Assembly (NCBI GenBank): GCA_964419545.1
Contig: CAYQQU010000024.1
Location: 13,817 to 77,816 of the forward strand
DNA: 64,000 bases
Reading direction: 5' to 3'
From: CAYQQU01 sp964419545
GTDB lineage: Bacteria; Bacteroidota; Bacteroidia; Chitinophagales; Saprospiraceae
A program made the translations under genes and the position numbers. The notes below the pieces were generated by a model that was not told the origin of the DNA, did no database searches, and was given only the letters and a program-made list of their open reading frames with translations. Positions 1 to 9,655 of this stretch are shown here, piece by piece (position 1 is the first letter of the stretch; every line of letters starts with the position of its first letter).

Positions 1-2135
1 CCGTCGCGGTCGACGTCGATAAAAGCCGCCTCCACGTCTTCGCTGGCGCGGTCGCGATAGAAAGCCGGGTTTTCGATCTTTTTGAAGGAAACCGGCTCAC
101 CGGCTTGCTGCAGGAAGAGCTGCCCGGCCTGATTTTTGGCGCCGCCGACGTACAGGTCGTCCAGGCCGTCGTTGTTGACATCCGCGACGGCAAGCTTGGG
201 GCCCTGGGTAGACAACATGCGGGGCAGGAGGGCTTCGTAATCGAAGTCAATGAATGGATTTTCCCGGTGCCGGAAATCGAGCCCGGTCAGCGAGTCGACC
301 GGATAGAAGATCCGGTGGTCATTCGACGCCGCCGGCTCCGCCGCTTCCGAACCGGCCTCCGCATAGCGCAGCGCGATGGTCCGGTTGACGCGGACATCGC
401 GCAGCACTTGCGTCTTTCCGTCCGGCCAGGTGACCGTCAGCCGATCGACGGCGGCGGCGGCGCCCAGCCCGAAATGCAATTGGTGGGGCACGGATGACAA
501 CCACCCTCTGACGGGAGCACACTCCTGGACCTGTTTTCCCGCACTGGTCTCAATGGTAACCCGCGCCCCTACGCCGCGGGGGTTCTGAGCAGGCCCCGCC
601 AATGTTACGGTGAGGAAGGATCGACCGGTCGTCTCGGCCGCCTGGTTGCGGTAGATGGCGGCCGGTCGGTTCAGGTTGTTGACGATGAGGTCGAGGTCGC
701 CGTCGTTATCCAGATCGGCATACGCCGCGCCGTTCGAGCAGCCGAACAGGTCGAGCCCCCATTCGGCCGCCACCTCTTCGAACGCCCCGCCCGTATTTTT
801 GAAAGCGGCGTTGGCGACCAGCCCCTCCGGCATCCTGCTGATGACGGAACGGAAGCCCAGGCTGTCCGGATCGTAATTTTCGTGGTAGGTGAAATTGATA
901 AAGTCCAGATCGTTGGGCCGGCGCGGAATGCCGTTGGTGATGAACAAATCTTTGTGTCCGTCCAGGTCGAAATCCGCCAGTAAGGGCCCCCAGCTCCAGT
1001 CCGTCGCATCGACCCGGTACAGTTCCGACAGGTCGCTGAAACAAGCCGTGGTGTCGGTCAGATTGCCCCGGTTGATCTGAAGCATATTCCGGGGGAACTG
1101 ATAGTGGTAGCCGTAGCTGTTCTTGAGCTGGAAGATGTTGTAGGGGTCTGGCGCCAGGGACATTTTCAGCACGCCGTCGTCGCCGGGTTTCATATCCAGG
1201 GCGATGAGGTCGAGCAGGCCGTCGTTATTGACGTCGGCCAGGTCGCTGCCCATGGAGAATTTGGTGGTATGGCCCATCGACGTTTTGATGCGTTCCCGGA
1301 AGACGCCGTTTCCCTGGTTGTAATACAGGTAGTCATTTTCGTGAAAATCGTTGGCGACATAGATATCCGGGCGGCGATCGCCGTTGACGTCTCCGATGCT
1401 AGCCGACAGGCCGTAGCTCATGGCGCCGCCGTAGATGCCTGCTTTTTCACTGACATCCACAAAAAACCGGCCGCGGTTTTCGTAGAGGCGGTCGCCCGCC
1501 AGGCTGTCCCGCAGGCTGCGCAGCGCGCCCGACTTATAGGAATCCGGCGTGTGCACGGCGTGGTTGAGCAGATACATATCCAGATCGCCGTCCTCGTCGT
1601 AATCAAAAAAGGAGGCTTGCTGGGCGTAGGTATGGGCATCCAATCCGTACCGTTCGGCCTGCTCCGCAAAGGTCCCGTCGCCGTTATTGATAAAAAGCTG
1701 ATTCCCGCCCCGCAGTTGCCGGTAGCCGTGCACGTAACAAACGTAGATATCCAGCCACCCGTCGCCATTGACGTCGGCGGCGGTGACACCGGTAGCCCAG
1801 TGGTGCGCACCGGTTTTGCCGGCCACGCCGGCGGCTTGCGTGACATCTTCAAAGGAAAAATCGCCTCGGTTCAGGTAAAGCTGGTTTTCGCCCTGATTCG
1901 CCGAGAAGTAGAGGTCAATACGGCCGTCGTTGTTAAAGTCCCCGGCGGCGACGCCCCCGCCGTTGTACAGGTAGAGGTAATGCAGAATATTGAATTGTTC
2001 GGTTTCCTCGATCACGTTCTCGAAGCGGACGCCCGTAGCGCCGGAAGGCAGCAATTCGAATACCTTCTGCCTTCCGCAAGCTCCCAGCAACAGGAGCGCC
2101 GACACCAGGATCATCGATTTGGGTACGATCTGCAT
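1..2135 (-). CDS. FG-GAP/VCBS repeat lipoprotein with ASPIC/UnbV domain, C-terminus outside window
   Basis: Reading from the ATG at 2135-2133, about 711 codons stay open to the window edge, so the C-terminus is missing. The N-terminus is a lipoprotein signal peptide with lipobox LLGAC, so the protein should be anchored in the outer membrane or on the cell surface. The body holds many calcium-loop repeats of the form DxNxDGxxDIY (for example DFNNDGRIDLY and DLDNDGDLDLIV), which fold as a beta-propeller in FG-GAP/VCBS proteins, followed by an ASPIC/UnbV-like stretch. It starts one base after the stop of the gene before it (TAG-T-ATG), so the two are probably translationally coupled. It is a diverged paralogue of the genes at 2137-5478 and 6079-9492. 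The ligand or substrate cannot be read from the sequence. Confidence 0.9.
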   Translation of the reverse strand, partial: MQIVPKSMILVSALLLLGACGRQKVFELLPSGATGVRFENVIEETEQFNILHYLYLYNGGGVAAGDFNNDGRIDLYFSANQGENQLYLNRGDFSFEDVTQAAGVAGKTGAHHWATGVTAADVNGDGWLDIYVCYVHGYRQLRGGNQLFINNGDGTFAEQAERYGLDAHTYAQQASFFDYDEDGDLDMYLLNHAVHTPDSYKSGALRSLRDSLAGDRLYENRGRFFVDVSEKAGIYGGAMSYGLSASIGDVNGDRRPDIYVANDFHENDYLYYNQGNGVFRERIKTSMGHTTKFSMGSDLADVNNDGLLDLIALDMKPGDDGVLKMSLAPDPYNIFQLKNSYGYHYQFPRNMLQINRGNLTDTTACFSDLSELYRVDATDWSWGPLLADFDLDGHKDLFITNGIPRRPNDLDFINFTYHENYDPDSLGFRSVISRMPEGLVANAAFKNTGGAFEEVAAEWGLDLFGCSNGAAYADLDNDGDLDLIVNNLNRPAAIYRNQAAETTGRSFLTVTLAGPAQNPRGVGARVTIETSAGKQVQECAPVRGWLSSVPHQLHFGLGAAAAVDRLTVTWPDGKTQVLRDVRVNRTIALRYAEAGSEAAEPAASNDHRIFYPVDSLTGLDFRHRENPFIDFDYEALLPRMLSTQGPKLAVADVNNDGLDDLYVGGAKNQAGQLFLQQAGEPVSFKKIENPAFYRDRASEDVEAAFIDVDRD

Positions 2136-2136
2136 A

Positions 2137-5100
2137 CTATTCTTTCGGTTTTAGGACCTCAAAAAATTGGAGCGGCGCGTTATTCCGGGCGACGACGACA
2201 ACCGTTTTATCCTGTACCTGCAGGCGGGCAAAATCCCTCACCTGGCCTTCCAGAAAAAAGCCGGTCGTGCGGGCGGGCAGCGACCGGTATTCGTTATTGC
2301 CCGTTCCCTTCAGGAAGACGCCGTGGCTGGCGTCGTACCGGCCCGCCTCCGGTTTGACCTCGTACAGGTTTCCCCCCAAAAGGATGTCCTGGCGGCCGTC
2401 GTCGTCGAGGTCGTCGATCAGAATGGCGTAGACCGGCGCCAGCTGGGCTTCCTGCGGCAGCGCCTTTATCTCGAAAGCGCCGTCGCCGCGATTGATCAGG
2501 CAGACACTGGCCAATAGCTGCGCCTGCAGTTCGAGGGAGTTTTCCCGCACTTCCGGCGGAAACATATCCTCGAAGGTTTGCCCCTGATAGGCGGCGTATT
2601 TGAGGTATTTTTTCTTGAGCCCGGGCAGCTGCCCGACGAGGTCGTGGCGCAGCGCCGTGGGGTACGCCCGATCGCCGTTGTAGGCGCACATTATCTGTTC
2701 TACGCTGCCGTTGCGGTCGAAGTCGTTGACGTAACAAAATACCGGCCGGTCGACCGTAGCTTTGAAGCGCGAGTTCAGGCCGTGGTTGCCGGCCACAAAA
2801 TCCATATCGCCGTCCCCGTCCAGGTCGGCAGCCTCCAGGCTGTTCCACCAGCCGGAGGTGTTCGCCAGGCCGGCCTCGTCCGTTGCTTCCGAGAAGGTTC
2901 CGTCCTCATTTTTGTATACTTTGACCGGCATCCATTCGCCGACGACGACGAGGTCCGGGTCGCCGTCCTGATCGATATCGCTCCATTCGCCGTCGGTGAT
3001 CATGCCCGCCCCCAGCAGGTCGGGCGCGATTTGCGGGGTGGCGTTTTCAAACCGGCCGGTTCCATCGTTGCGCAAGAGGTAGGCATTCTGGGGCGCGCCG
3101 ATCAGGTTGGACCGCAGCCGGACGCCGACGAACAGGTCCTGATCGCCGTCTCCGTCAAAATCGGCGGCTTTGACACAGGACGTACTTTCCGGCTTGCCGG
3201 CCGGCAGCAGTTGCTGGTCGCGCCTGAACCGGCCGCCGCCCTCATTGCGATACAGCCGATCGACCAGCGCGAAGGAATTGGCCGACAGCTCGCTGCCGCC
3301 GCTGGTGACGTAGAGGTCCTGGTCGGCGTCCCCGTCGGCGTCGAACAAGAGGGCCGCCAGGTCCTCGCCGCCTTTATCTTCTGCAAAAACGGATTGACCG
3401 GCTGGAAGGAAACGGCCGTCGGCGCTTTGCACCCAAAGCGCGCCGGCCTGACCGATGGCGCCGCCGGCGTAGAAGTCGTCCCGGCCGTCGCCGTTGACGT
3501 CGCCTACGCACAATTTCGGTCCTTCGGTCGACTTCATGTGGTAGATCAGGCGATTCCGGTCGAAGTCGATAAAGCGGTTTTCGCGGTGGCGGTAGTCGGG
3601 CGTCAGGGAAGGCAGCTCCCGAAAAACAGGTCGGTAGGGAACGGCCGTTTCTTTCCGGTCGCTGACCGGTGCGTCTGCTTCGCGTAAAGTCAGCTGCCGG
3701 TTGACGGGCACATCCAGGAGCACCGTTCGCTTGCCGTAGTACCAATCCACCACCAGCGTGTCCACTTTTTGCAGGTTTCCCAAACCAAAATGGAGGCGGG
3801 GATCTACGGTCGACTGGAAGCCTCTGACCGGATTTTGTTCCTGGTAAAAGGTTTTGCCGCCCGCTTTGAGGAGCACCTTGGCGCCGATGGCCTGGGTATT
3901 GCCCCCTTCGCCTTTCAACTCGACGGTGAGATAGTTGCGATCGGCGCCGTTGCGGTAAACGAAGAGCGGCATATTGACGTTATTGACCACCAGGTCCAGG
4001 TCGCCGTCATTGTCGAGGTCGCCGTAGGCGGCGCCGTTGGAATGGCTCGGTTGCGCCAGGCCCCACGCCTCGGTTTTATTTTCGAAGTGAAAGCGGCTGT
4101 CGCCGGCGAATGCGTAATTGGGAATGCGGTTGACGGGAATGATGTCGATCAGTTGCTTGTAGTCTACGCCCTGATCCTGAATGACCATCCGGGCGATCTC
4201 TTCGCTGGAGACGAACATCAGGTAATCCTGGTTGAGAATATCCTGCGCCAGCCCGTTGGTAATGTAGAGGTCGCGGTGGCCGTCGTTATCCAGGTCGGCG
4301 ATGAGGCTGCTCCAGCTCCAGTCGGTAGCCTCCACGTCGCTCAATCGCCCGATCTCGCTGAAGGTGATGCCGCGCTGCGGGATCTCGCCGTTGTGGCGGT
4401 GCAGCATATTGCGGGTAAACTGGTGGTAATAGTCGTTTTCGAGCATGTACTGGTATTTGTCCCAGTTCTCGAAAGTCATGGTCGTTTTGAAGCGCTCTTC
4501 GGTTTCGGGCAACATTTCGGAGACGAAGATCTCCGGAAGCCCGTCGGCATTGAGGTCCGCGATATCGAGCCCCATGGAGGCCACGCTGATGGAGCGCATC
4601 TGTTGCTCCAGGCGTTCGGAAAAAGTGCCGTCGCCGTTATTCATGTAGATGTAGTCGCGCTCGAAGAAATCGTTGGAGATATACAGATCGAGCCAGCCGT
4701 CTTTATCCAGGTCGCTCAGGGCGACGCCCAGGCCGAAGCCGATGACGCTGCCGTAGATGCCTGCTTCTTCGCTCACGTCGGTGAACCTGCCGCCGTCATT
4801 GCGCAGCAGCTTGTCGCCGCCCAGTTTATCGCGTTTCGGGCGTTCGTTTTTGCGCAGGTTGAAGCTGCCGATGGCCTGGTAGGAATTATTCAGCAGGTAG
4901 ACGTCCAGGTCGCCGTCCTTATCGTAGTCGAAAAAGGCGGCGTGAGTGGAATAGCCGGGATCGGCCAGCCCCATCTCCCGGGCGCGGTCGGTGAAGGTGC
5001 CGTCGCCGTTATTGATAAAAAATTCGTTTTCCTTGTTGTCGCCCGCCACGTCGCCGGAATTGCACACGTAGATATCCAGGCGGCCGTCGGCGTTGATGTC

Positions 5101-5478
5101 CACCATGGAGACGCCCGTCGACCAGGCCCGGCTTCCCTGCACCCCGGCCGCGGCGGAGACCTCTTCAAATTCAAAATCGCCCCGGTTCAGATAGAGTCGG
5201 TTGGGCAGCAGATTGGCGGTCAGGTAAATGTCGAGCAAGCCGTCGTTATTGACGTCGCCCAGGCCGACGCCGCCGCCGTTGTAGAAGTTGCGGTATTTGT
5301 AGATGTTGAACTGATTGGTGTAGGTCAGGGTGTTCTCAAAATCGATGCCGGTGCGCCGGGCAGGCATCAGTTCGAATAGCGGCCCTTCGGACGATAAGTC
5401 TGTCGTACAATACTGAAACCCGCTGACCGCGAGGATCAGCAGCAAGGTGGAGCGCCATATCGGGAAATGTTTTTTCAT
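2137..5478 (-). CDS. FG-GAP/VCBS repeat surface protein with ASPIC/UnbV domain (CRTAC1-like)
   Basis: This 1113-residue exported protein has an N-terminal hydrophobic signal segment and Cys24, but the residues before Cys24 (GFQYC) are a poor lipobox, so lipidation is uncertain. Repeats with calcium-binding loops run through the protein, for example DVNNDGLLDIY near 75-85, DINADGRLDIY near 127-137, DYDKDGDLDVY near 184-194 and DLDNDGDLDLV near 487-497. An ASPIC/UnbV-like domain covers about 516-600, and a second repeat block fills the C-terminal half. It lies between a small lipoprotein (1-base gap upstream) and a third paralogue (1-base gap downstream) in the susC-susD operon. The likely role is binding at the cell surface in support of the SusCD transporter; no catalytic motif is visible. 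Confidence 0.9.
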   Translation of the reverse strand: MKKHFPIWRSTLLLILAVSGFQYCTTDLSSEGPLFELMPARRTGIDFENTLTYTNQFNIYKYRNFYNGGGVGLGDVNNDGLLDIYLTANLLPNRLYLNRGDFEFEEVSAAAGVQGSRAWSTGVSMVDINADGRLDIYVCNSGDVAGDNKENEFFINNGDGTFTDRAREMGLADPGYSTHAAFFDYDKDGDLDVYLLNNSYQAIGSFNLRKNERPKRDKLGGDKLLRNDGGRFTDVSEEAGIYGSVIGFGLGVALSDLDKDGWLDLYISNDFFERDYIYMNNGDGTFSERLEQQMRSISVASMGLDIADLNADGLPEIFVSEMLPETEERFKTTMTFENWDKYQYMLENDYYHQFTRNMLHRHNGEIPQRGITFSEIGRLSDVEATDWSWSSLIADLDNDGHRDLYITNGLAQDILNQDYLMFVSSEEIARMVIQDQGVDYKQLIDIIPVNRIPNYAFAGDSRFHFENKTEAWGLAQPSHSNGAAYGDLDNDGDLDLVVNNVNMPLFVYRNGADRNYLTVELKGEGGNTQAIGAKVLLKAGGKTFYQEQNPVRGFQSTVDPRLHFGLGNLQKVDTLVVDWYYGKRTVLLDVPVNRQLTLREADAPVSDRKETAVPYRPVFRELPSLTPDYRHRENRFIDFDRNRLIYHMKSTEGPKLCVGDVNGDGRDDFYAGGAIGQAGALWVQSADGRFLPAGQSVFAEDKGGEDLAALLFDADGDADQDLYVTSGGSELSANSFALVDRLYRNEGGGRFRRDQQLLPAGKPESTSCVKAADFDGDGDQDLFVGVRLRSNLIGAPQNAYLLRNDGTGRFENATPQIAPDLLGAGMITDGEWSDIDQDGDPDLVVVGEWMPVKVYKNEDGTFSEATDEAGLANTSGWWNSLEAADLDGDGDMDFVAGNHGLNSRFKATVDRPVFCYVNDFDRNGSVEQIMCAYNGDRAYPTALRHDLVGQLPGLKKKYLKYAAYQGQTFEDMFPPEVRENSLELQAQLLASVCLINRGDGAFEIKALPQEAQLAPVYAILIDDLDDDGRQDILLGGNLYEVKPEAGRYDASHGVFLKGTGNNEYRSLPARTTGFFLEGQVRDFARLQVQDKTVVVVARNNAPLQFFEVLKPKE

Positions 5479-5479
5479 G

Positions 5480-6082
5480 TTATTGTGCTATTCCTAAGGG
5501 CATGGGGTTGATCAAGCGGGAAAGGTCCTCAAATATCACTTTCAATTCTGCGCCGTCCGGAGAAGGCATCAGCGTCACCCGGCGGTTGCCGTCGAGCTTG
5601 ACGAAGTAGTTTTTCACCAGCTTGTTTTTCTGCGGCACCGCGATGAAGTCGCGCCCGCCGTATTCCTGCTCAAAATACTGCATCGCTTCCCTGACCAGGT
5701 TTTCGATGGCGTATCGCTGGTCGTAAAAAGAAAAATTCTGGTAGCGCAAGGTAGCGTTCAACCTGACGATCGGCCCGTCGGTCACCTGCGCCACCGGGAA
5801 AAATTCCAGCACCACCGGCGCATTGAAGGGTTCGGTCAGTAAGGCGCGCACCCCGCTTTCATCCGGCTTGGGCATGAAGATCCCTTTCTGGTTCATCTCG
5901 TAGCAGTAGTCGTAGAAATCCTCGAACACCATGCCGAAATGAATCTCGTAGATCAGGGTGTCGAAGCGCTCGTTCCGGCTCAATTCGCGGCGGGCAACGG
6001 TTTCGTAGGACGGTTCCCGGTAACAGGCGGCGATCAACAGGCCGAGCAGCAGCAGATGGGCGGGCAAAAGAATCTTCCTCAT
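5480..6082 (-). CDS. Small lipoprotein of unknown function within the SusCD/FG-GAP operon
   Basis: The 200-residue product has a clear lipoprotein signal peptide ending in LLIAAC, with Cys20 as lipidation site. I recognise no domain; the mature part is mixed alpha/beta in character, with many aromatic residues between 45 and 150. Its start codon overlaps the stop of the upstream FG-GAP gene (ATGA), and its stop lies one base before the next FG-GAP start, so it is made together with both. That placement suggests an accessory part of the same surface complex, but this is inference from context only. Confidence 0.8.
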   Translation of the reverse strand: MRKILLPAHLLLLGLLIAACYREPSYETVARRELSRNERFDTLIYEIHFGMVFEDFYDYCYEMNQKGIFMPKPDESGVRALLTEPFNAPVVLEFFPVAQVTDGPIVRLNATLRYQNFSFYDQRYAIENLVREAMQYFEQEYGGRDFIAVPQKNKLVKNYFVKLDGNRRVTLMPSPDGAELKVIFEDLSRLINPMPLGIAQ

Positions 6083-9000
6083 GGCAACTGATAAAATATT
6101 AGTGATGCATCATTCCGGGCCGCCAGGACGTACCGGCGGTTCCCGATCGTCAGCGCTGCAAAGTCGCGTACCTGCCCCGGAATATCGACCCCCGAAACGG
6201 CTGCGGTCAGCGGTGTGAACTGCCGTTGCCCCGCGTTGCGGAGCAGCAGGCCGCGGCCGGCGGCGTAGATGCCCGTCTGGGGTTTGGCTTTAAACTGATT
6301 GCCCCCCAGCAGGATGTCCGGTTGCCGGTCGCCGTCGGCGTCTATGACCTGTATGCCGTAAACGGGCGCCAGTTGGGCTTCCAGCGGGAAAGGCCGGAAA
6401 GTGAACCGGCCCTGCTCGTTCCAGAAGATGCCGGACCGTGTCTGAACAACCCGGTGCACGATCGCCCGTTCGAGCGCTTCCGCCGAGAAAATATCCTGCA
6501 CCCTTTCTTCGGCGTAGTCGGCATGCTTGAGGTATTTTTTCAGCAGGTGGGGCAGCTGTTTCGTCAGCTCTTTCTTCAGGCAGAGGGGATAGGCCTCCCC
6601 GCCGCGATGGGTGGCGATGATCTGTTCGATGCGCCCGTTGCCGTCGAAGTCGTTGACGTACAAGAGCGCGGGGCGCTCGGGGCCGGCCTGAAAAAAGGTA
6701 TTCTCCCCCAGGTTCCCGGCGATGAGGTCCTCGTCGCCGTCGCCGTCCAGGTCGGCTTTTTCCAGTACGTTCCAGAAGCCGTCGGTAGCATCCAGGCCCA
6801 TTTCCCCGGTTATTTCGACCAGGCCGTTCGCCGTATTTTCGAACACCCGAACCGGCATCCACTCGCCGGCGACGATCAGGTCTTCGTCCTGGTCCTGATC
6901 CAGGTCGAGCCACAGGGCATCGGTCACCAGCCCCAGGCGCTCCAGGGCCGGCGCTTTTTCGCGGGTAACGTCTTTGAATTTCCCGTTCCCGTCGTTCTCC
7001 AGTAAAAAGCTCGGAGCGGGAAGGCCAAAGCGCGTGGGCACCATTCGCCCCCCCAGAAAGAGGTCCTGATCGCCGTCCTGGTCCACATCCGCCGGCGCTA
7101 TCACGGCGGTTGCAGTGAGCTTGTAAGCCGGCAAGGCCTGTTCGGCCAATTGAAAATTTCCCCGTCCGTCGTTGAGGTAGAGGCGGTCGGCCAAAGCAAA
7201 GTCATTCGGCGAAAACTCGTACCCGCCGCCGGCCACCGCCAGGTCCAGGTCCTGATCGTTATCCGCATCGAAAAAAACGGCGTCGATATCTTCGGATTGC
7301 CGGTTGGCTTCGAAAACTGCGGCATTTGAACGCCGGAATCCCTCGCCTTCCTGTATGAAGAGCGCTCCGGGCGCCCCTTTCGCGCCGCCCACGAAAAAAT
7401 CGTCCAATCGATCGCCGTTCACGTCGCCTACCGCTACTCTGGGCCCCTCGTTGGAGCGCATGTGGAAAAGCAGCCGCTCGCGGTCAAAATCCACGAAATC
7501 GTTTTCCCGGTGCACGAAGTCCAGGCCGGGGAAATGATCGCGCGACGACAGCAAAGGCGCGCGCGCTTGCCGGGCGACGAATAAGGGCGCGGCCCCGCCT
7601 CCGGGCGGCTGAGTAAAGGTCAGGAACTGATCGGCCGGGATATTCGTCTCTCGGAGCTGCGCACCGTCCGGCCAGCGGATCAGGAGGGAATCCACCTGCG
7701 CAGCCTCGCCGATCCCGATATGCAATCGGTCATCCACGGTAGACATCGATCCGCGCATGGGGTACAGCTCCTGAAAATATTGCCTGCCGCCGGCGTAGAG
7801 CGTTACTTGCGCGCCGATCGAACCGGTGGCGCCGTCGCGATTGTATATTTTGAGGTTGACGAAGTGGTTTTCGGCGCCGTCCAGTTCATTCCGGTAGAGG
7901 AAGGGCGGGCCGTTGATGTTGCTGACCACCAGGTCGAGGTCGCCGTCATTGTCGATATCGCCGTAACTGGCGCCGCTCGAGAAGCCCGGCTGACCGAGGC
8001 CCCAGCGGGCCGCCACGTCTTCGTAGCGCAGCGGAGCGACCGGAGAGAACAGGTAGTTGGGCGCCGGCTCGGAGGGCATGTGGTCGATCAGGTCTTTGAT
8101 GACCGCCCCTTTGGTGCGCAGCATCTCCCGCACCCGCGAGGGGTCGTAGTAAAAGTCGATGTAATCCTGATCGAGCAGGTCTTTGACGATGCCGTTGGTG
8201 ACGAAGATTTCCCGGTATCCGTCCTGGTCGAAATCGACGAGGTGCACGCCCCAGCTCCAATCGGTGGCGCTGACGCCGGCCAGGCGCGATATTTCGCTGA
8301 ATGACACCCGGCCGTCGCCGGCGCTGCCCCGGTTGAGCTGAAAGGCATTGCGGGGAAATTGCCGGTGGTACCCGTTTCTCACTTTCAGGGCATATTGGTC
8401 CCAGGTATCGAAGACGGCCTTGGTCTTCAGGCGAGCTTCCGTTTCGGGCAGCATTTCGGTGACGAAGATCTCCGGGTAGCCGTCGTGGTTCATATCGGCG
8501 ATATCGACCCCCATCGACCCCAGGCTCAACTCCGGAACGCATTCGTCTATCGATTCCCGAAAAGTGCCGTCTTGCTGGTTGATGTAGAGGTAATCCTTTT
8601 CGAAAAAATCGTTGGCGACGTAGATGTCCGGCCAGTTGTCGCGGTTGACGTCGGCGACCGACACCCCCAGCCCGAAACCGATGGCGCTGGAATAGATGCC
8701 CGCTTCCTGGCTGACATCGGTGAAAAACTGGTCGTCGTTCCGGTACAGTTTATTCCCCCCGCCGGGATCTCGTTGCTCCCGCAAGCCCTTCTTCGCGTCG
8801 AAAATGACGTCGGTCGGTTTTATCGAATTATTGGATAGATACATGTCCAGATCACCGTCTCGGTCGTAATCAAAAAAGCAGGCGTGGATGGAAAACCCCA
8901 GATCGTCGATCCCGTATTGGGCCGCCGCTTCTACGAAATAGGGGACCCCGTCGGCGTTGAGCCCCTGATGGATAAACAATTCATTTCTCCGGTTCTCATC

Positions 9001-9492
9001 CCTGGGGTCCCCCCCTTTGCAGACGTAAATATCCAACCAGCCGTCCTGATTAATGTCGACGATACTGACGCCGGTAGACCAGGCGTTGGGGCTGCGCACC
9101 CCGGCGGCCTGCGTGACATCCCGGAAGTGAAAATCGCCGTCTCCGAGATACAAGGCGTTATCCGCCTGGTTGCCGCAAAAGAAAAGATCGAGGTTGCCGT
9201 CTTTGTTGAAATCGGCCATGCCGACGCCCGCTCCGTTGTAGAAACTGCGATAGAGGTATACGTTGAAGGCTTCGGTATAAGTGAGGTTATTTTCAAAGCG
9301 GAGACCGGCTTCGGCAGCGTCCAGCAGACGGAATAAGGCCTTATCTTCCGGAGTAGAGGGCGATTCGCAGGTCAGGCACCACAATGCCGGCAGGCACATT
9401 AGAAACTTCCGGAGACGATTGGATCCCGGAAGTTTCCGCCATGCCGAAATCTTTACCACGCTAATATTCTTGCTACACCGTGTTGCTCCCAT
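6079..9492 (-). CDS. FG-GAP/VCBS repeat surface protein with ASPIC/UnbV domain (first of three)
   Basis: This 1137-residue protein has the same architecture as its two downstream paralogues: an exported N-terminus, a first block of DxNxDGxxD calcium-loop repeats, an ASPIC/UnbV-like domain in the middle (about 555-640) and a second repeat block. The start is uncertain. From the ATG at 9492 the hydrophobic segment only begins near residue 30, so an internal GTG (codon 12) or the ATG at 9399 could be the true start; Cys42 in CLTC may be the lipidation site. A 163-bp gap with an inverted repeat separates it from susD, and its stop overlaps the next start by 4 bases. Likely a surface binding protein serving the SusCD transporter; the ligand is unknown. 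Confidence 0.87.
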   Translation of the reverse strand: MGATRCSKNISVVKISAWRKLPGSNRLRKFLMCLPALWCLTCESPSTPEDKALFRLLDAAEAGLRFENNLTYTEAFNVYLYRSFYNGAGVGMADFNKDGNLDLFFCGNQADNALYLGDGDFHFRDVTQAAGVRSPNAWSTGVSIVDINQDGWLDIYVCKGGDPRDENRRNELFIHQGLNADGVPYFVEAAAQYGIDDLGFSIHACFFDYDRDGDLDMYLSNNSIKPTDVIFDAKKGLREQRDPGGGNKLYRNDDQFFTDVSQEAGIYSSAIGFGLGVSVADVNRDNWPDIYVANDFFEKDYLYINQQDGTFRESIDECVPELSLGSMGVDIADMNHDGYPEIFVTEMLPETEARLKTKAVFDTWDQYALKVRNGYHRQFPRNAFQLNRGSAGDGRVSFSEISRLAGVSATDWSWGVHLVDFDQDGYREIFVTNGIVKDLLDQDYIDFYYDPSRVREMLRTKGAVIKDLIDHMPSEPAPNYLFSPVAPLRYEDVAARWGLGQPGFSSGASYGDIDNDGDLDLVVSNINGPPFLYRNELDGAENHFVNLKIYNRDGATGSIGAQVTLYAGGRQYFQELYPMRGSMSTVDDRLHIGIGEAAQVDSLLIRWPDGAQLRETNIPADQFLTFTQPPGGGAAPLFVARQARAPLLSSRDHFPGLDFVHRENDFVDFDRERLLFHMRSNEGPRVAVGDVNGDRLDDFFVGGAKGAPGALFIQEGEGFRRSNAAVFEANRQSEDIDAVFFDADNDQDLDLAVAGGGYEFSPNDFALADRLYLNDGRGNFQLAEQALPAYKLTATAVIAPADVDQDGDQDLFLGGRMVPTRFGLPAPSFLLENDGNGKFKDVTREKAPALERLGLVTDALWLDLDQDQDEDLIVAGEWMPVRVFENTANGLVEITGEMGLDATDGFWNVLEKADLDGDGDEDLIAGNLGENTFFQAGPERPALLYVNDFDGNGRIEQIIATHRGGEAYPLCLKKELTKQLPHLLKKYLKHADYAEERVQDIFSAEALERAIVHRVVQTRSGIFWNEQGRFTFRPFPLEAQLAPVYGIQVIDADGDRQPDILLGGNQFKAKPQTGIYAAGRGLLLRNAGQRQFTPLTAAVSGVDIPGQVRDFAALTIGNRRYVLAARNDASLIFYQLP

Positions 9493-9532
9493 AACAAAAG
9501 ACCATTTCGGAAAAAGGCGGCGGCTTCGGGTT

Positions 9533-9582
9533 TCAGGGTTTCGGGCTTCCCCGGCGGAAACGCGGAAAGCTCGAAACCCTGA
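9533..9582. terminator. Inverted repeat between susD and the FG-GAP genes
   Basis: TCAGGGTTTCG (9533-9543) pairs perfectly with CGAAACCCTGA (9572-9582) across a 28-base loop. There is no U-run after it on the minus strand, so it is not a classical intrinsic terminator. It could act as a processing or attenuation hairpin that sets lower expression of the FG-GAP genes relative to susCD. Confidence 0.4.
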
Positions 9583-9655
9583 TCGCCGTATTCGTCAAAT
9601 AAACAATGCACAATGTCCGGCTGAATACATCCGGCCGGCCATTGCCGCCCCCGGA

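Noticed and set aside
1104..2357. Long plus-strand open frame rich in Val, Ala and Asp opposite the FG-GAP gene
   Set aside because: It is the mirror of repeated GAC/GTC-rich calcium-loop codons of the true minus-strand gene; the true strand has a signal peptide and ordered repeats. The same holds for the plus-strand frames at 2578-3687 and 3769-5379.
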